Shown here: positions 21,216-36,200 of the stretch, piece by piece
Position numbering within the stretch: the stretch's first letter is position 1
Layout: each line of letters starts with the position of its first letter
The notes under the pieces: generated by a model
What the model saw: the letters and a program-made list of their open reading frames with translations, nothing else
The model's database searches: none
Told to the model about the DNA's origin: nothing
Position numbers and translations under genes: made by a program
DNA from: Antedon mediterranea
Taxonomy: Eukaryota; Echinodermata; Crinoidea; Comatulida; Antedonidae
Direction of reading: 5' to 3'
Assembly (NCBI RefSeq): GCF_964355755.1
Contig: NC_092678.1
Span: 1,697,922-1,761,921 of the forward strand
Length of the DNA stretch: 64,000 bases

Positions 21216-24200
21216 ATGGCTCGTTTTAAAGCAAAATTTGACTACGTCAAAGAACGTGATGATGTTTTAAGTTTCAAAAAGGGCGACCTGTTTGAGATAA
21301 CTAACAAGGTAGATGAACGGTGGTGGGCGGCGCGTGCCGAAAGTGACAACAGCATCGGCTATGTGCCAGCCCTTTACTTGGAGGTAAGTTTGCAATTCGT
21401 CACACCTAGGCCTAAGTCATCCTCGTTTTTGGTGTGTTTTGGTCGTCTTGCTGTAGGCCTACCTTGTGTTAGTGTAATAAATACCTATAAAGTCCTAGGT
21501 ACAATTGAATATTTAAGGATTCATAATTATTATAAAATTGGTACTAATTCACACCTTGATTGAAGCAAGTAAAATTGTACAATCATGTAGAATTTAGAGA
21601 GGCAGTGCATAGCATATGACAGGTGGATTCCATGTCTTTGAAGTACATACAGTACTTTTTATGTCTATTTCAACAGCTAATTTCAATAAAAATGATCATT
21701 ATTTTAATAGTAAAATCATGGACCTATTAAAAAGGTCCGTGGTAGAATCTCATATATAATACTTTATATATAATTATTTTAAATAACATTGCAATATTTT
21801 ATACATTTTTCAAACCCACTTTTCAAACCCACTTTATATGAATTCTGTTTTTCAGAAGGTTATTTGTGTATTTACTGTACTTAATTACATACGATTATAT
21901 TCTAAAATACATGATGCACCTCTGATACAATAAACATTGAAATACTGATTTTGCAAGGTATATTTGATGATATTAAAACACGGCAATTTCTTTATAATGC
22001 GTCAAATTCATTAACAATATGTAAACCTCTTGAAAATGTTAATAGGAATGTCTGGACATGTGACTGCACAGTTATTCATGATTCACATATAGCCTTTCTC
22101 ATAGGCCCTGTTTCTGCTGCCAACTAAATACCGTATATTATACGGTATTTTTTTAATACCGTATATATACGGTATATTTTTGGCAGCAGAAACTGCGCTC
22201 ATAAAAAATATACCGTATTTTGTATACCGTATTTTCTCCACAAAATTTGTGGATAAAATACGGTATTTACAAATTTATACCGTATTTTTTGTACCCGTTT
22301 CTGCTGCCAATAAAAAATACCGTATTTTTTTTTTACATGACAAAAGGTCAACATTCATGTTTTTATTTTCTGTCGCTGTCAGCTGCTTTACACACGTGTA
22401 TAGATATATTCGGCGAAAATGTGGAGCGAAGACGTCACAGTTTTACTAAATAAATGTGTGTGGGGAAGCTAAAATTTCTGGCCAACTAAAAGGTAATAAA
22501 AGGGACAACCACATTTATAAAGACATTTCTAAAAAAATAAAGCAGGAGTATGGAATAGACTTGTCTCCAAAGCAAGTAAACTCAAAGCTGAAGAGCCTGC
22601 GAAAGTAGTACAACATTGTAAAATACAATAATTCGGGGAGGGAACGAATTAATTGTCCCCATTACGATGTTTTCTGTGCTCTCACAACATCTCTATCACT
22701 AGGGCTAGGCTGTTGAAAGTGAGACGTAAAATTTCCTTTATTGCGACTTTTAATTATCGATCAAATAAATGAATGGCAATTTGGGTAAAAAAGATGAAAT
22801 TTAACACGACCACCCAAGAAGTATTGTTAGCAGAAACGGGGTACTAAAAAAATACGGTATAAAAAATACCGTATTTTTATACCGTATTTTGAGCAGTTGC
22901 AGCAGAAACAGGCCCACTCTCTTCTGAGTTAAAGGGATCATTTGGTGGAAATACTTATTTATATATACTTGCATATATTTTATTTTGGGGAAATGTTTCT
23001 CTCAAATGAGGTTAGGGTTATCTCAAATAAGATAAGTATATACAGGCCACAAGACTAGTGTAGGCTAAATAAGTCTTAAGGTCTAGTTCACAATATTGGT
23101 AGAGGGATGAGGGGAGTTGGGTGGAGTAGGGGAGGGTGTTGTTAAGTTCCCCTTTTGTAAAAAAAGAACCCTCTGACTATAACAAGCTGGTTACAGGCTT
23201 ATGAACATGTTGTATAGATGGCCTTTAAACGTAACAAGTAGTGTTTATATTCCAATGGCATCAATATAGACCTTTTGTACTTACCTGCCCAATCAATAAA
23301 CCTCTTAGTGTTTACAAAATGTGGCATGAACTCAGTCTTGTATCTGCCCATGAGCGCAATTATACCAACCCAAATATTTTATCAAAATGATGACACCAAA
23401 CAAACTTGATCATCTGTAAAGGATTTGTCTATTATTTCTCAAATATTATAGTTATTTACCTTGTCAAAGGATGGGTGTGTCAAACTACGTTGCTGCTCAC
23501 AAAAGTACTATCAAAGATTACTGTATGCTTGACTGTCTACAAACATTTTAATCTTGGAACATGATTTGTTATTTTCCAGTATTAAATTGAATTGTTAATA
23601 TTGGATAAATATTTGAATGCTATGTTTACATGCTTTTTTCTCTATATTAGAGTTAAAGTTCAATTGGTTAAATTTATTGTGTGTTCAACATATGTTTTAA
23701 GAACAATTGCAGTCTTTTCATATACTGGAAGTGTCATCATGGCACTGACACTCACCATTATCTTATTGAACTTATTAAAACCATAATGTCCTACTACTGT
23801 ACACAGAGGTATTCCTTATGAAATGGATGCTCGTATGTTAACACCACCTAGAACCAACCTAAATACGTGCCTAAGGGCTGCTTTGATCCAGAGATCTGGA
23901 GACAACTTCATTGTTCCATCCCCTTTTCAATTTAAACTGAAAACTCACTATTTTAATAGCTACAGTATTTTTTTCATGTTGGCGCTGTGAGACTCCGATA
24001 AAGAGTGGTTTATAAATGTTCGATATTATTTTATTATTATTATGACAGTTTTATTAGTCTAATTAAAACTACTGTATAGTTTAATGTACTTCCAAAATCC
24101 AACCAGCATCAACGTTGGTGCAAATTGATATTTTAGGTTGTTTTTGGGGAAGATTCTATTGTTAATTTCCTGGTAAAATGTTTTTACTCTTTTTGTTTTG

Positions 24201-27200
24201 TATGTTTTGTCAGAAATAAAGGAAATGAATGAATGAATATGCAGTATGCAGTACTCTGAACAAACTATACTGTAGTGTGTGTAAACTTAACGTTTTCCAT
24301 CACTTAGACATTACGCTTTCCATGATTTGATGCCATTTGTTTCAATTCAATTGTTTTTATTTGTGTTTTTAACATGTTCCCTCTGTTTACTGTAGCTTTG
24401 AAATGATTGAATGTTTTATCTTGTATTTATCCGTAGCCTGTAAAAGATAAACCAATTGGACGTCTAGTTCCCGAAGGACGAAAAGATACAGTAAGTATGA
24501 CGTTATTATTGTTAGTACTATTATTCACAAAAATTGACAGTGCATTATACATTTTTTTAATTTCATTAATGTGTACAAATTGCATTGAACCAAATACAGA
24601 AACAATGAACAACGTTATAACAAATATTCTTGAAAATCAATAACTTTTCATTAGGAATTCCATCACCAACAATTAGTACAGTTATTCTACTGTACAGTAA
24701 GTTAACATAATCTGTTCAATTGTTACATACAGTATACTTTAGTATTGAGTAACTACTGTAAGAAAACTAATGCGTTGAATGTTGGGTTTTCGTATTTGTT
24801 GTGTAGTGTACTGTAGTGTTACAGGTACAGTATAGTTACATAGTATACAAATAATGAATGTTTATGAGTGCAATGGTACAAATAATGGCACGAGGTGAAT
24901 GATGAAAGGTTATATCAACGAGGCAAAGCCGAGTTGATATAACCTTTCATCATTCACCAAGTGCCATTATTTGTACCATTACACGAATACAAAACATTCA
25001 TTATTTGTTTTATATAACATCTAAATAACAAACAAAATGAACTATTTAACGATCGTTGAATAGTGCGTACTATTGCACGCCATGTGACCCACATTCGTCC
25101 AATCAAATGACAGGAATTTATATAGGTGTTATATAATAAAGTACAGTACATAGTACAGTAAAGATATTGCATGCTTAGATGTGCAATATATTGATATCCT
25201 CTGAGGGAATTGTATTTTTATATAAAAGAAAAACAACAAAAGATTATATATTAACTTGTTTGTATTCCAATAGTGGTTAGTAGTCCACATGATGCCATAT
25301 TTCGACCAATCACATTCTCATATACATAGACTATGTACAGTATAAAGTTTGGTTCTCTGCCCTACAGTGCGTACACTATCTGTAAGTACTCTAAACCTGG
25401 CCTAGTTTTGTGTTCATGTGTGCCTGGCTCAGTATTTTACAGTAGACCCACTTTGTATTATTTTAAATATACAGTACATACTTGTACTGTAGTCTTAATA
25501 ATAACTGATCCATAATGAGTTCAATAGTCTAATTTAATTAAACCATTGTATTTGTTTGGTAAATACAATGATCAGAAGTCTTGTGTTATTGTTCCTAATA
25601 TCTGGACAATAGCCAACCTTGACCACTCAGTCACCTAAGTTATAATTGTATTCTAATTAAAATTATACTATTTGTTTCAATGCTATGTACATGTATTAGA
25701 AATAGCCTTCATCTGTTTAGTTTGTGTGCACATGCTGAGAAGCAGGTATTGTACAATAGGGTTGATAGATATACAGCAGACCTACTGAATGTCATTAAGT
25801 TCATCTTGTTTATCATTCATGAGTATTGTTGAGTCTATTTCGTGCCTGTATAGCTTACCTGGATAAACCAACATTAGCCTTTCTCTCTGAACTGGATTTA
25901 GCACGGCTTTGGAGGCTGAAGTTTATTTACTAAAGTTTGAGATTATACACTTAAAAAAATTTATGGAATTCTATGCAAAACATGCTACTTTCGTGCAAAA
26001 ATTGAAATGGTTATCTGGCCGACTTATGGATGCTCTGTTGCCAGAAGATTTGACGGTCTTGAGTTATATTTTAAAAATTATATTTTATTATTCAGTTACT
26101 GTATCTCTTGGTAATAAAAATTGATCTGTTCAGATGGAATTTTGATTAGAGACCTAAATGACTGTGCTTGTTACTTCATTAGCAAATGAAGTAGGCATGT
26201 TTCATTTATATTCTAGAGCTCTTAATAAGTGTAGTCATAATCTTATATCTGTGAAAATATTTGATTTTAATCTTGTTCTCTTGGTTTTGTTGACATAGTG
26301 ATTAGTAGTGTTATTCTTGTAAACAGATTCATTGTATTCTAAATTCTCTATTGGTTATACAAGCCCCATTCTATTTGTTCTTTCTGCAGCCTCACTTAAT
26401 TTGTCACATATTAAATTATCATAAAGATATCTCGTCTCTAATCTGTTATTATAACTTAACATAATACGGTTGAAGGTGCTTTTAAATAGTCTTAAGCTGT
26501 AACCACAGAGGTTTTTTTCTCGGTCAAATTACAGTAGTGTCCACTAGTAATTTCAGCCAACCCATTGCTCAATGCTGCTTTAAGAAACTTTAACTAACAG
26601 TATACCAGCCCCGGGAGAGGTGCGTCATTTGTTTGATATGTGTCATAAAAGATGACTTACCTTTAGATGACCATGACTTACCCGTTTTGATGCATTGTGA
26701 CCATGTTGTTCATGATATGGTGGGTTGGTAATGTGATGGACATTTAAACACCTCTGCTTAAATAATTATTTTTAAATGACGCAACCACGATGCACATCTC
26801 TCGGGAGTCTTATAAAGTCAAGTGCCTAACAGGATTCCTACAGTAACTTTAAAAAAATTAACTACTGTATTGGAAGGTGTAATAAAAGTGTTGTCAAACC
26901 ATACAGTAGATGACACTGTAATTGTTTAAATACAAACACAGTCCTATTTAACTTCAGATTTTGCAAATTATTTAATATTTTTTATAATACAGTCAGTTTT
27001 TTTCTGATATATTTATAGATTGACTACCATTTAGTTTAATTGTGAGTCTTTTTGGAATTTGGTTTTTATTATACAATGCCTCAACAGTTTCTTTTAAAAG
27101 AGTCTCTGCTTGTGACTGTTGAACTGTGTATTTGTCATGCATCATGGTCCAACGAGTGTTTGTGTAATTATCAACCTTTACATAAATGTTTCAGATGATA

Positions 27201-30200
27201 ATAATAATAAAGATTAAGTGTTGAGCCTGTTACAGTATGACAAGTTTAAGCCTGAGGCAAGACCCACTTAAATAGAGGCCCCTGACAGTACAGGGGGAAC
27301 TTCATCAGTAGAATTCAAGGTGGGTGGGAAGTATAGCACACATTACAGACTGTAATGTGTGCCTGCTGGCACATTCTGCATCAGATGAAATGTGTATTAT
27401 GTAAATCGTCCAAAATATATTAATCCGCACCCACCCAAATAAAATCCTGCGTACGGCCCTGAGTATGCCAATAAAGTTGTTATTATTTTACTATTACAGT
27501 AAGTAACATATTAAAATTCATTTCAGCTGCTGGATCTAAGCAAAGGTGGTAAAGGTTCATAGAATCTACTTAGGAATCTTTCCACTTGTCTGATCAAATC
27601 TGATTTTTTTTATGTATTATGAATGAACAAATACAGTGTTTAAAATAATTTGGTACAGGTAGTCCATTTCATACCAAGCTTACCTGGATAAACATGACAA
27701 TAGTAATTGTCGTTATATTCTTCAATAAACCAAAACATTAGTCTGTATAATAAATAACGTCCAATGGCAGCGCATCCAAATCATGATGTGAAGGTAAAGA
27801 ATGGATGTGTCTTGGACATGAATTTACAAAAAAAAGTGTGCTGCGCCCAAATATGGGCACATGACATTTTTTTGCCACATAAAGTTTTATAGTGTAGACA
27901 GAATATTTAACTACAAATGCTATTAACTACTACAAGTTATTAGGATGTGCTACCGTTAAAGCTATATTCACACTGAGTTTCCAGTCTGCTGGTAACCATA
28001 TAAAAAATTTTGGAAAATGGATGTAGTGTTTTAAATTGAACCCAAGCGAATCTAACCTGATTGAAAAACAGCCCTGAGTTGTAGGCCACTGTACTGAATC
28101 AGAACATAGCTTTGTTCTTGTCTAGCAAAATCGCTGCATATGTCGTCAAACAAGGTACATTATCTCTTTACTGTACTTTAGTACTATAATATTTTTATAA
28201 GCACATATGGTAATACATTTTGTATGGAATATTTGATATGTTTAGTAGATTGGGTACTATTAGCAATTTACCTGGAATGTATATTAAACCTACTGCATTA
28301 TTATGGTGATTACACATTGACAAATCTACCTATCCATTTGACAGTAGATTACAAGGTCATTATACACTGTAGCGCTTTCTACTACAGTATGTAGGATTAG
28401 CATTCCTAATTTACACAATATGCATAGTAACTTTAGTTATTTAAGTATTTAGAGTATAGTATACAAAGTATCATTCACTACAGTACGAAGAATTTGTGAC
28501 ATCTGACAAGCGGCATTCTCTTTCTGGCTGTTTTACTTTATACCTTTTTGATTTAGGCATTATTTGAGATCAGTCACTGATACCCACATACTGTAATTGT
28601 TGGATTTTCCCCAGTAATTTGCCTTTGGATTATATAAAGTAATAAAGAAATACTGTATCCAATATTCCATAGGTCTACTAATTGACCTACAGTATCACCA
28701 ACTTTCCCAGTCTATTTCGTGCCTACCTGGATAAACCGACATTACTGTAGCTATTTCTCCTCGAAGAATGAGATAGAACATTAATATGCTAAGTTTAGCA
28801 CTTTATTTTACAATTTTCAGACCCCTCGTGACCCAAACACTTTCCCCCATGGATCTGCTCTGAGAATATACATGCATACATACTGTATATTTGAGTAGCT
28901 CTCTTCTGGGAGAGAATAGGATAGGCTAGGTTTGTCCAGGTAAGCTAGTAGTCATAAACTACCAACACCACTTTAAATCCATCAGAGTTAATTGTGGTTT
29001 ATCTTGTTCTATGTTCAAACACAAAAATCATCCAATGCAGGAGCCCAGAGGGGTCAACCTACTGTAGCTGGAAAGTTAACCAATTTCTATACTGTATTTC
29101 TATCACTTGTTTTAATATAAACAATACATAAGAGTTGAAGTTACTGTACATTGGATCTGAAAACAGTGGAGGTATAAAGAGAATGATTACACGAACTGGT
29201 ACACTTATGTGTAATAAATCTTATTTTGAACTGTGACCCCAAGGAGAACCATTAAAACATATTTCAAGCAGTTGAAAGAAAAAGTATATACTGTATACAA
29301 AGGAAGTCTGTTCTAATGATAACATACAGTATAAGTTGTATATAAAATGTCTTCACTCAATTACTTTAAATGTTTAGGTTAATTCCCACCCAGATTTAGT
29401 TAAGAAGATAGTTCAATCACAAAACAATGTTGTCTTAAAAAAGTTGGTGCGCATTTGCTTTTTAAAGAAAATTATATAGTTATCTTTGACAGCTCTTGTC
29501 CTTTTCTCTTGCTCCCATTTTTTATGTATCACTGAATGAAAGGAAAAATAAATTTAAAAAAATTAAGTGATAGCCATACAGTAAATAGTAATATTTCCCA
29601 AAATGAAGTAAATATGTCATGTTGTTTTTAATTGGCTGTATTTAACATATGACATCATTCACAACATAGGATAACTAGATTGCAATAAGTATAATAATGA
29701 TGATAGGTTTATTGTATGCTTTCATAGTAAAATATTGTTCAATTTCCTCACACCTGTAGATCAATAATGTAAATGGCACAACAGAATTGTAATGTGATGC
29801 TTTAAGCTGTATAAAGCTCTGTTTATGAATTCCAACAAAAAGAAAAATTCAGATGCATTCAAATACGTTTATACCAACCACTGTATTGTATTATTTGCCA
29901 ACATACATATTTTGATGAGCACTGTGTGTGTCATTTATTCTTTTACATTGCATGGGATTTTCCATGTTATTTGCTTGGGATTTTCCTGGTTATATGCTTG
30001 GGATTTTTCTGGTTATATGCTGGGGATTTTCCTGTTATTTGCTTAGGATTTTCCCTGTTATTTGCTTGTGATATTCCCTGTTATTTGCTTGGGTTTTCCC
30101 TTTTATTTTCTGAGTAAAGTTGAAGCTTGACACTGGAATTCAATTTGTTTCTTCTTTATTAAATAAGGAAACAGTTGTATAACCAAATATGGTGAACGAA

Positions 30201-33200
30201 ATTCGTATGAAACAATTTCTAGAAAAGTAAAAAAAAACAAAAAAACTGTATTCTGAAACGTAGAAATAATGTGCGTACTATACTTATAGTGTTAGTAGTA
30301 GTAATTTGAATCAAACAGTCCATTTAGTTCTTATTTTAAACAGTGCCATAGCTAAAGCTCTGTCTACACTATCAAACTTTATGTGAAAAAAAATGTGATA
30401 TGCCCATATATGGACATGATGATGTCATATCACTACCATGTTTTTGGCATATCACTACCATGTTTGGGCACATCACACTTTTTTGTGTCAAACTAGATAG
30501 AGCTTTAAGTACAGATTAGCCTTCTTAATGCGTTATTCAGATATTTAGGCCCTATTTGCAAGTGTCTAGATATTGTTAATTAATTTTATTTATGTTTTGA
30601 ATTTGAGTTTCTGTGTTCTCAATCTGTATCTTCTTTTAATGTGCTTGCTTTTGCCATCTAGATTGTTCAGAAAATAGTATAACCATTTATAGGCCTTATA
30701 TTCATAAAAATAGCAATCAGTTGTATGTAGTAATAGTATAATACCGACATAAGAATAGCAGTCACCAGGCTGTACAACAAAGTAATATTTCCGTAAACAA
30801 TACATTTCTAGTGAAATGGATTATTATTGAATTCTATATTACACAATTCTATCGGCAATTGTGAATGTTTTCCTGTTGGTTATTCCCAATTGTATCCTGG
30901 ATGTACACTCCCATAGTTGTATTGTTGTACATTCACTTCCGGCTGGAATTTATACAGTGTACTGTGTCATTGGTCAGACATAGGACTATTACTGTCTACA
31001 GTACTTGGTTTGTTTATATACAGTACTTGCTGTATAATTGCATATTTATTATCATTTTATATATTTTTCTGAGAATTTGATAATAATAATAATAATAAAT
31101 AACATTTATAAAGCGCAAGAGACAAAGGTTTCAAAGCGCTGTGTTTTCCAAGATCTGTGCAAGTAATAGCGTGTGATTATGCTTCTCTGAAGAGATGAGT
31201 TTTGAGTTTAGTTTTAAATGTGATTACAGATTTTGATGAGCGTATTTCGAGGGGTAGAGTGTTCCAGAGTTTTGGGGCTGCGACAGCGAAAGCACGATCA
31301 CCGTAAAACCGAGTTCTGGAACAGGGTCCAGGTTTTAGAAGAAGTCTGCTGGATGAACGAAGCGTAGAGTTGGTTGACGGAGTAATGATGTCACATATGT
31401 AGGCTGGAGCACATCCGTTGATGGCCTTATATGTCAGCAACAGGATTTTAAAACGAATGCGCTGATCTCTACAGGCAACCAGTGTAAGTCACGTAAAACG
31501 GGAGAAATATGTTCATGTCGTTTAGTGGCAGTGATAAGTCTTGCGGCGGAATTTTGGATAATTCGTTGAAGAGGAGACAGATAAGAAGTTGGTAGGCCAT
31601 ACAGAAGCGAGTTATGACAGTCCAGACGAGATGAAACAAAAGCATGAACAAGACGTTCAGTTGATGTTTTGTCACGGTACTTACGAATCTGGCCGATCTG
31701 GTAAATTCCAAAGGAAGCACCACGGCAAACATTACGAATGTGTTCTTTTAAACCGAGGCTGTTGTCTAGTTGGACGCCTAGATTTCTGGCTGAGCTGGAG
31801 GTAGAGACAGTAGTATCTCCGATATGGACCAAAGGAAATGATGATGCCTCACGGAACTTTGAATGAAAATGGATCATTTCAGTCTTGGAGTCGTTGAACA
31901 TGAGTTTATTTTGAATGGCCCATGAGCGAACATCTGCGATGCATGATTCAAGGCTGTTAACAGATTCAGAATGATGTGTAGGTTTCATGATTAAATATAA
32001 TTGAGTGTCATCTGCATAGATCATATGACGAACTTCCGGGTGGGAATCAGTGATGTTGCTGAGTGGTCCAGTGTATAAGATGAAATCGAGTGGACCTTTT
32101 ACGGATCCCTGCGGTACACCCCAGGGTAGAGCGAACTCATCAGACATCGAATCATCCACAATGATTGCTTGTCTACGATTCTCAAAATATGAAATAAGCC
32201 ATTTCAATGCGGTTCCGCTTATGCCGTATCTTTTCTGAAGACGTTGAAATAATAAATCATGATTGATAGTGTCAAATGCGGCGGAGTAGTCGAGTAGAAT
32301 AAGTACCGCTTCATTACCTTTGTCTAAAGCAAGTAGTAGATCGTTTGTAACACGTAATAAAGCGGTTTCAGTTGAGTGGAAGCGGCGGTATGCTGATTGG
32401 ACTTTTGAAAACAGGAAATATTCATCCATATATGCTTTTATCTGAGCAGTTGCAATTCTTTCCAAGACTTTGAAAAGGAAGGGAAGATTTGCTATTGGTC
32501 TATAATTTTGTAGGACGTTGGAGTCGAGATTTTGCTTTTTCAACAGTGGCATAACAAGGGACAATTTAAATGCAGATGGTACAGTACCTGATGACAGCGA
32601 CATGTTGACGATTTTAGTGATATGCGGTAGTAGAGCGTCAATGCAGTTTTTTAGTAACCGTGTTGGAATTGGGTCAAGTCTACTGGACTTAGATGCGCTT
32701 TCAGCGATGACTTTGCGTACCGTATCTTCTGATGTTTGCTCAAATTCAGCGAAACTACTATTACATGAATCGTCGACGTTGACAGTTATTAGTGGAGTGT
32801 TTATGGAGTTAAGTTTCTTGCAAATCTTCAGAATCTTTTCATTAAAGAAACAGCCAAACTGGTTTGCGAGATCCATTGAAGATGTGTGTTTTTGCAGAAC
32901 AGGAGAAGAATCGACCGAGTACAGTTTACTTATGATGCGGAAAAGGTTCTTGTCATCCGCATTAGCGATTTCATTGCAATGATAATTGCATTTTGCTAGA
33001 TCTAGCATATCTTTATATGCTTTGCATTCCAACTTGTACCTCTGTTTGTTGATATCCAAACCAGATTTCTACATTCTGCGTTCTGATCTCCGTTTGACGC
33101 ACTTCGCTTCACGGAGTTCATTCGTGTACCATGGTGCCCGTGGTCTAATGGTGACCAGTTTAGTTGTTAACGGAGCATGTTGGTCAAGGATGTACTGCAA

Positions 33201-36200
33201 TACATTATTGTATTGGTCAGCGAGATCGGAGACATTATCTTCCGGTGCGCAGACGAGCGGGGAATTCATTATATCTTCCACAAAACAATTTAGATCAATG
33301 TTACGAAGTTTGCGGTAAGAGGTTGTCCGCATTGGTTGTTTAGGATGTGATAAATCCACCAAGCTGATGACAGCCATATGGTCGGATGGTAGTCCTTGTT
33401 TGACAGTGGTTTGTTTTATTATGTTGTCGTTTTTCCGAGAGATTAGAAGGTCCAGTGTGTGCCCGCTAACGTGAGTGGGGCCTTGGACATGTTGATGAAG
33501 ACAACTCGTGTCAAGCAGTTCATCAAATCGCTTGGTGTTGTTGTCTAAGAGGTCATCTGTGTGAATATTGAAATCACCAACTATCAGAAGGTTTTTGGTG
33601 CAAGAGACTGATTCAAGAAGTGATGAGAATTCAGTGATGAAAAAGTCAAAGGTAAGTTTGTTTTTGGTCGATGGTGGTGGTCTGTAAATTGCAATCAAGT
33701 TAATTACAGATGAATTGGAAGTGATCTTGATATCCATATGTTCGAAAGACCGGAAACTTGTTTAAACATTTGGTGTTATTTGGAGTCCACGGTGCAAAAT
33801 GATGCATATTCCACCTCCGCGTCCACCTGTAGGGCGTGGCGCATGTGACACCACGAAATTTTGGAGGGTGTTACTCACGTCCGCGATAAAGTCACTTGCA
33901 TCACCTTTCAACCAACTTTCGGTAATTACTAAAATGTCTATATTCAACAGCCAAAATAAAATCACAAACGTGAACAGTTTTATTTCTTAAAGAACGCGCA
34001 TTCCACAGTCCAAAACAGATGGAACTTGAACTACGAGATTGTTCAGTATCCACAGAAACAGGTCCGCGAGGTTGACAGATGTGTTCAGTGGCGGCAGAGA
34101 TAAGCTTGCTTCGTCGGCGACCAGCTTTCTTTCCTCTATGTTTTTTTCGAGTTGAGAATGCTCGGCATGTGATAAAGGCATTGATATTCAAACGATTTAT
34201 AGTGTCAATTAGATGGAGTCAACGATGACTTTAAGTTTCCTGATAATCTGAGAAGTTGATCACGATCGTAGTAAATCATAAACGCTATAGATGAACTGAC
34301 AGGTTGAATTAAAGTCAATGAACACCCGTTATGATAAGACGATTCGGTTCTGTGAAGTAAGCCGACTACTACAATCCTAGGCCTACCGTAGTTGACAAAT
34401 CCGGCAAAGAATGTTGAATGAACCGTGGATACGGCTGACCGCGAAGGCTGACTGCACAGGAATGTGAGTAGAAAGGCAAACAAAACTGGCCTAGGAAAAA
34501 CGGAGCATTAGTTTCGCTAGTAGACCAACGATGTTATCTTCACAATATACATACAACGGTCAGTAATAACCAGGAAAAGTTTGATGTGGCATTAAACACA
34601 CAGATTTCAGTATACAGAAACTGTAATTTTACAGAAACTTGGAGAACAGATAATCAAACTTCTTTCAGAGCAAACATACTTTCTATGTATATTTTATATG
34701 CAAATGACAATAAATGTAAGTAATTTTCCACTGATGAATGAATGAATTTGTTGATGACGTAGTGTATTTCATTATCATTCCAGTTCTACAACTTACAGTA
34801 TAACCCCTCCTTTGAGAAATCCCTAGTTAGGGGACATTCCTATTTAGGGGATTCCTTTCTGTGAAATGAATGACGGGCATTATTTTAACACTATGGTCAG
34901 CAACCTGTACGGCCAGCACCTAATCAAGTGGACACCCCTAAAAGGTCCGGACAGTTTATTGGGTACTGAATACTGTTGCATCCACTGAATACTGAACGGA
35001 TAAAAAACTTGTGAAAACTTTCATACTGTACATATCTCAGGGACATACCCACCAGTACGTTTGGTAAGGTTTCAACCTGACCACTTTTTCACAGAAGCCT
35101 TTTACAACCCAGTGGCTTAAACAGGAATTGTTCCATTTTCTTGCGAAAACCGGACCACTTTATTTCTCGTGGCTACATCACTGTATCTAATTTAACAGAC
35201 AATATTTTATTTGAACGTAAAGAACTTTAGTTCAGTAGCACTTTTAATGTGAAACAAAAAGTGTACAATTAATTGATATCAAACTTGAAAGTTTAATTGA
35301 AATTAATGTTATCGAAACCAAAAGATAATAATGATTTTATGAGGATGATATATTCATTATTATTCAATTTCACTTCCCTTTGTTATATTTAATGATGATA
35401 GATTTATAAACTCTCTAATAACCACTTAAGGTAAAACACTGATTATAAAATAATCATAAATTATTAGTATGACCAATTAAGCATTGATCTTGGTATCTCC
35501 ATCTGCTGTTACTAATTGCATAGTTATTTGTGTTGCTATAGAAATATTACCCACAATCAATCAGAATGCACCTTTGTAAAATTTCTGTTCAGATTATGTA
35601 TAATGGTAAAATAGTATTAATTTCTGTTCAGATTATGTATAATGGTAAAATAGTATTAATTAGCGTCTACGTAATATACTGTAATTATATTCTAGTAGCT
35701 TTAGTTTTACAATTTAATTATTATTCATCGACGAAATTCAGATTAGGAGCTACAGTGCAGCTCATATGAACAGCGGTATGAACTTTGTAACTCTTTTCGA
35801 TACCAAGTTTCTTTATCAGCTTTACCTCCCATCTGAAGGATGAGAGGAAAGAATCTTGCGTTGTGTTATAATCTGCATACCACAAATTATGCTAAGACAA
35901 TCTACACTTTACAACCAAGGCAATCTACAGTAACAACAGGATGCTGAGCTAGCTCGCCTTGCCATGATAGGAACGTGCTTTGATCTTATGTCTGGCTGCG
36001 ACAAATACTGTAGGTCAACGGTACTGTACTATGTATCATCATATTCTCCGTGGTGTCTGGAGGGCGTGGAAGTGATCATGTCACAGCCACAGATTGTTTG
36101 TTTGTTTGTTTTATCTTTATACTGGGTAACCTCTTCAGTCAAAGACTGATCTCCCAGAGGGCCCAGTTGGTGATCAGTGGCTGTGATGTACAGTACAGGA

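Larger units (their letters stand above)
21384..24436 (+). other. Intron 1 of the SH3-FAM107 gene
   Basis: Contains the Harbinger-like fossil (22103-22915), a G-run cluster (23104-23136) and the 3' end of a LINE (about 23780-24045). The remainder is AT-rich sequence with nothing recognised. Confidence 0.65.

Noticed and set aside
28820-28890. GC-richer segment after TTTTCAG that looks like an exon
   Set aside because: It lies inside a TIR element and has no donor before the stop.
29825-30117. Overlapping frames with repeated LGFSWLYAWD-like residues
   Set aside because: They are translations of a 22-bp minisatellite.
32518-32982. 154-codon plus-strand frame inside the LINE
   Set aside because: Antisense to the reverse transcriptase and has no domain of its own.
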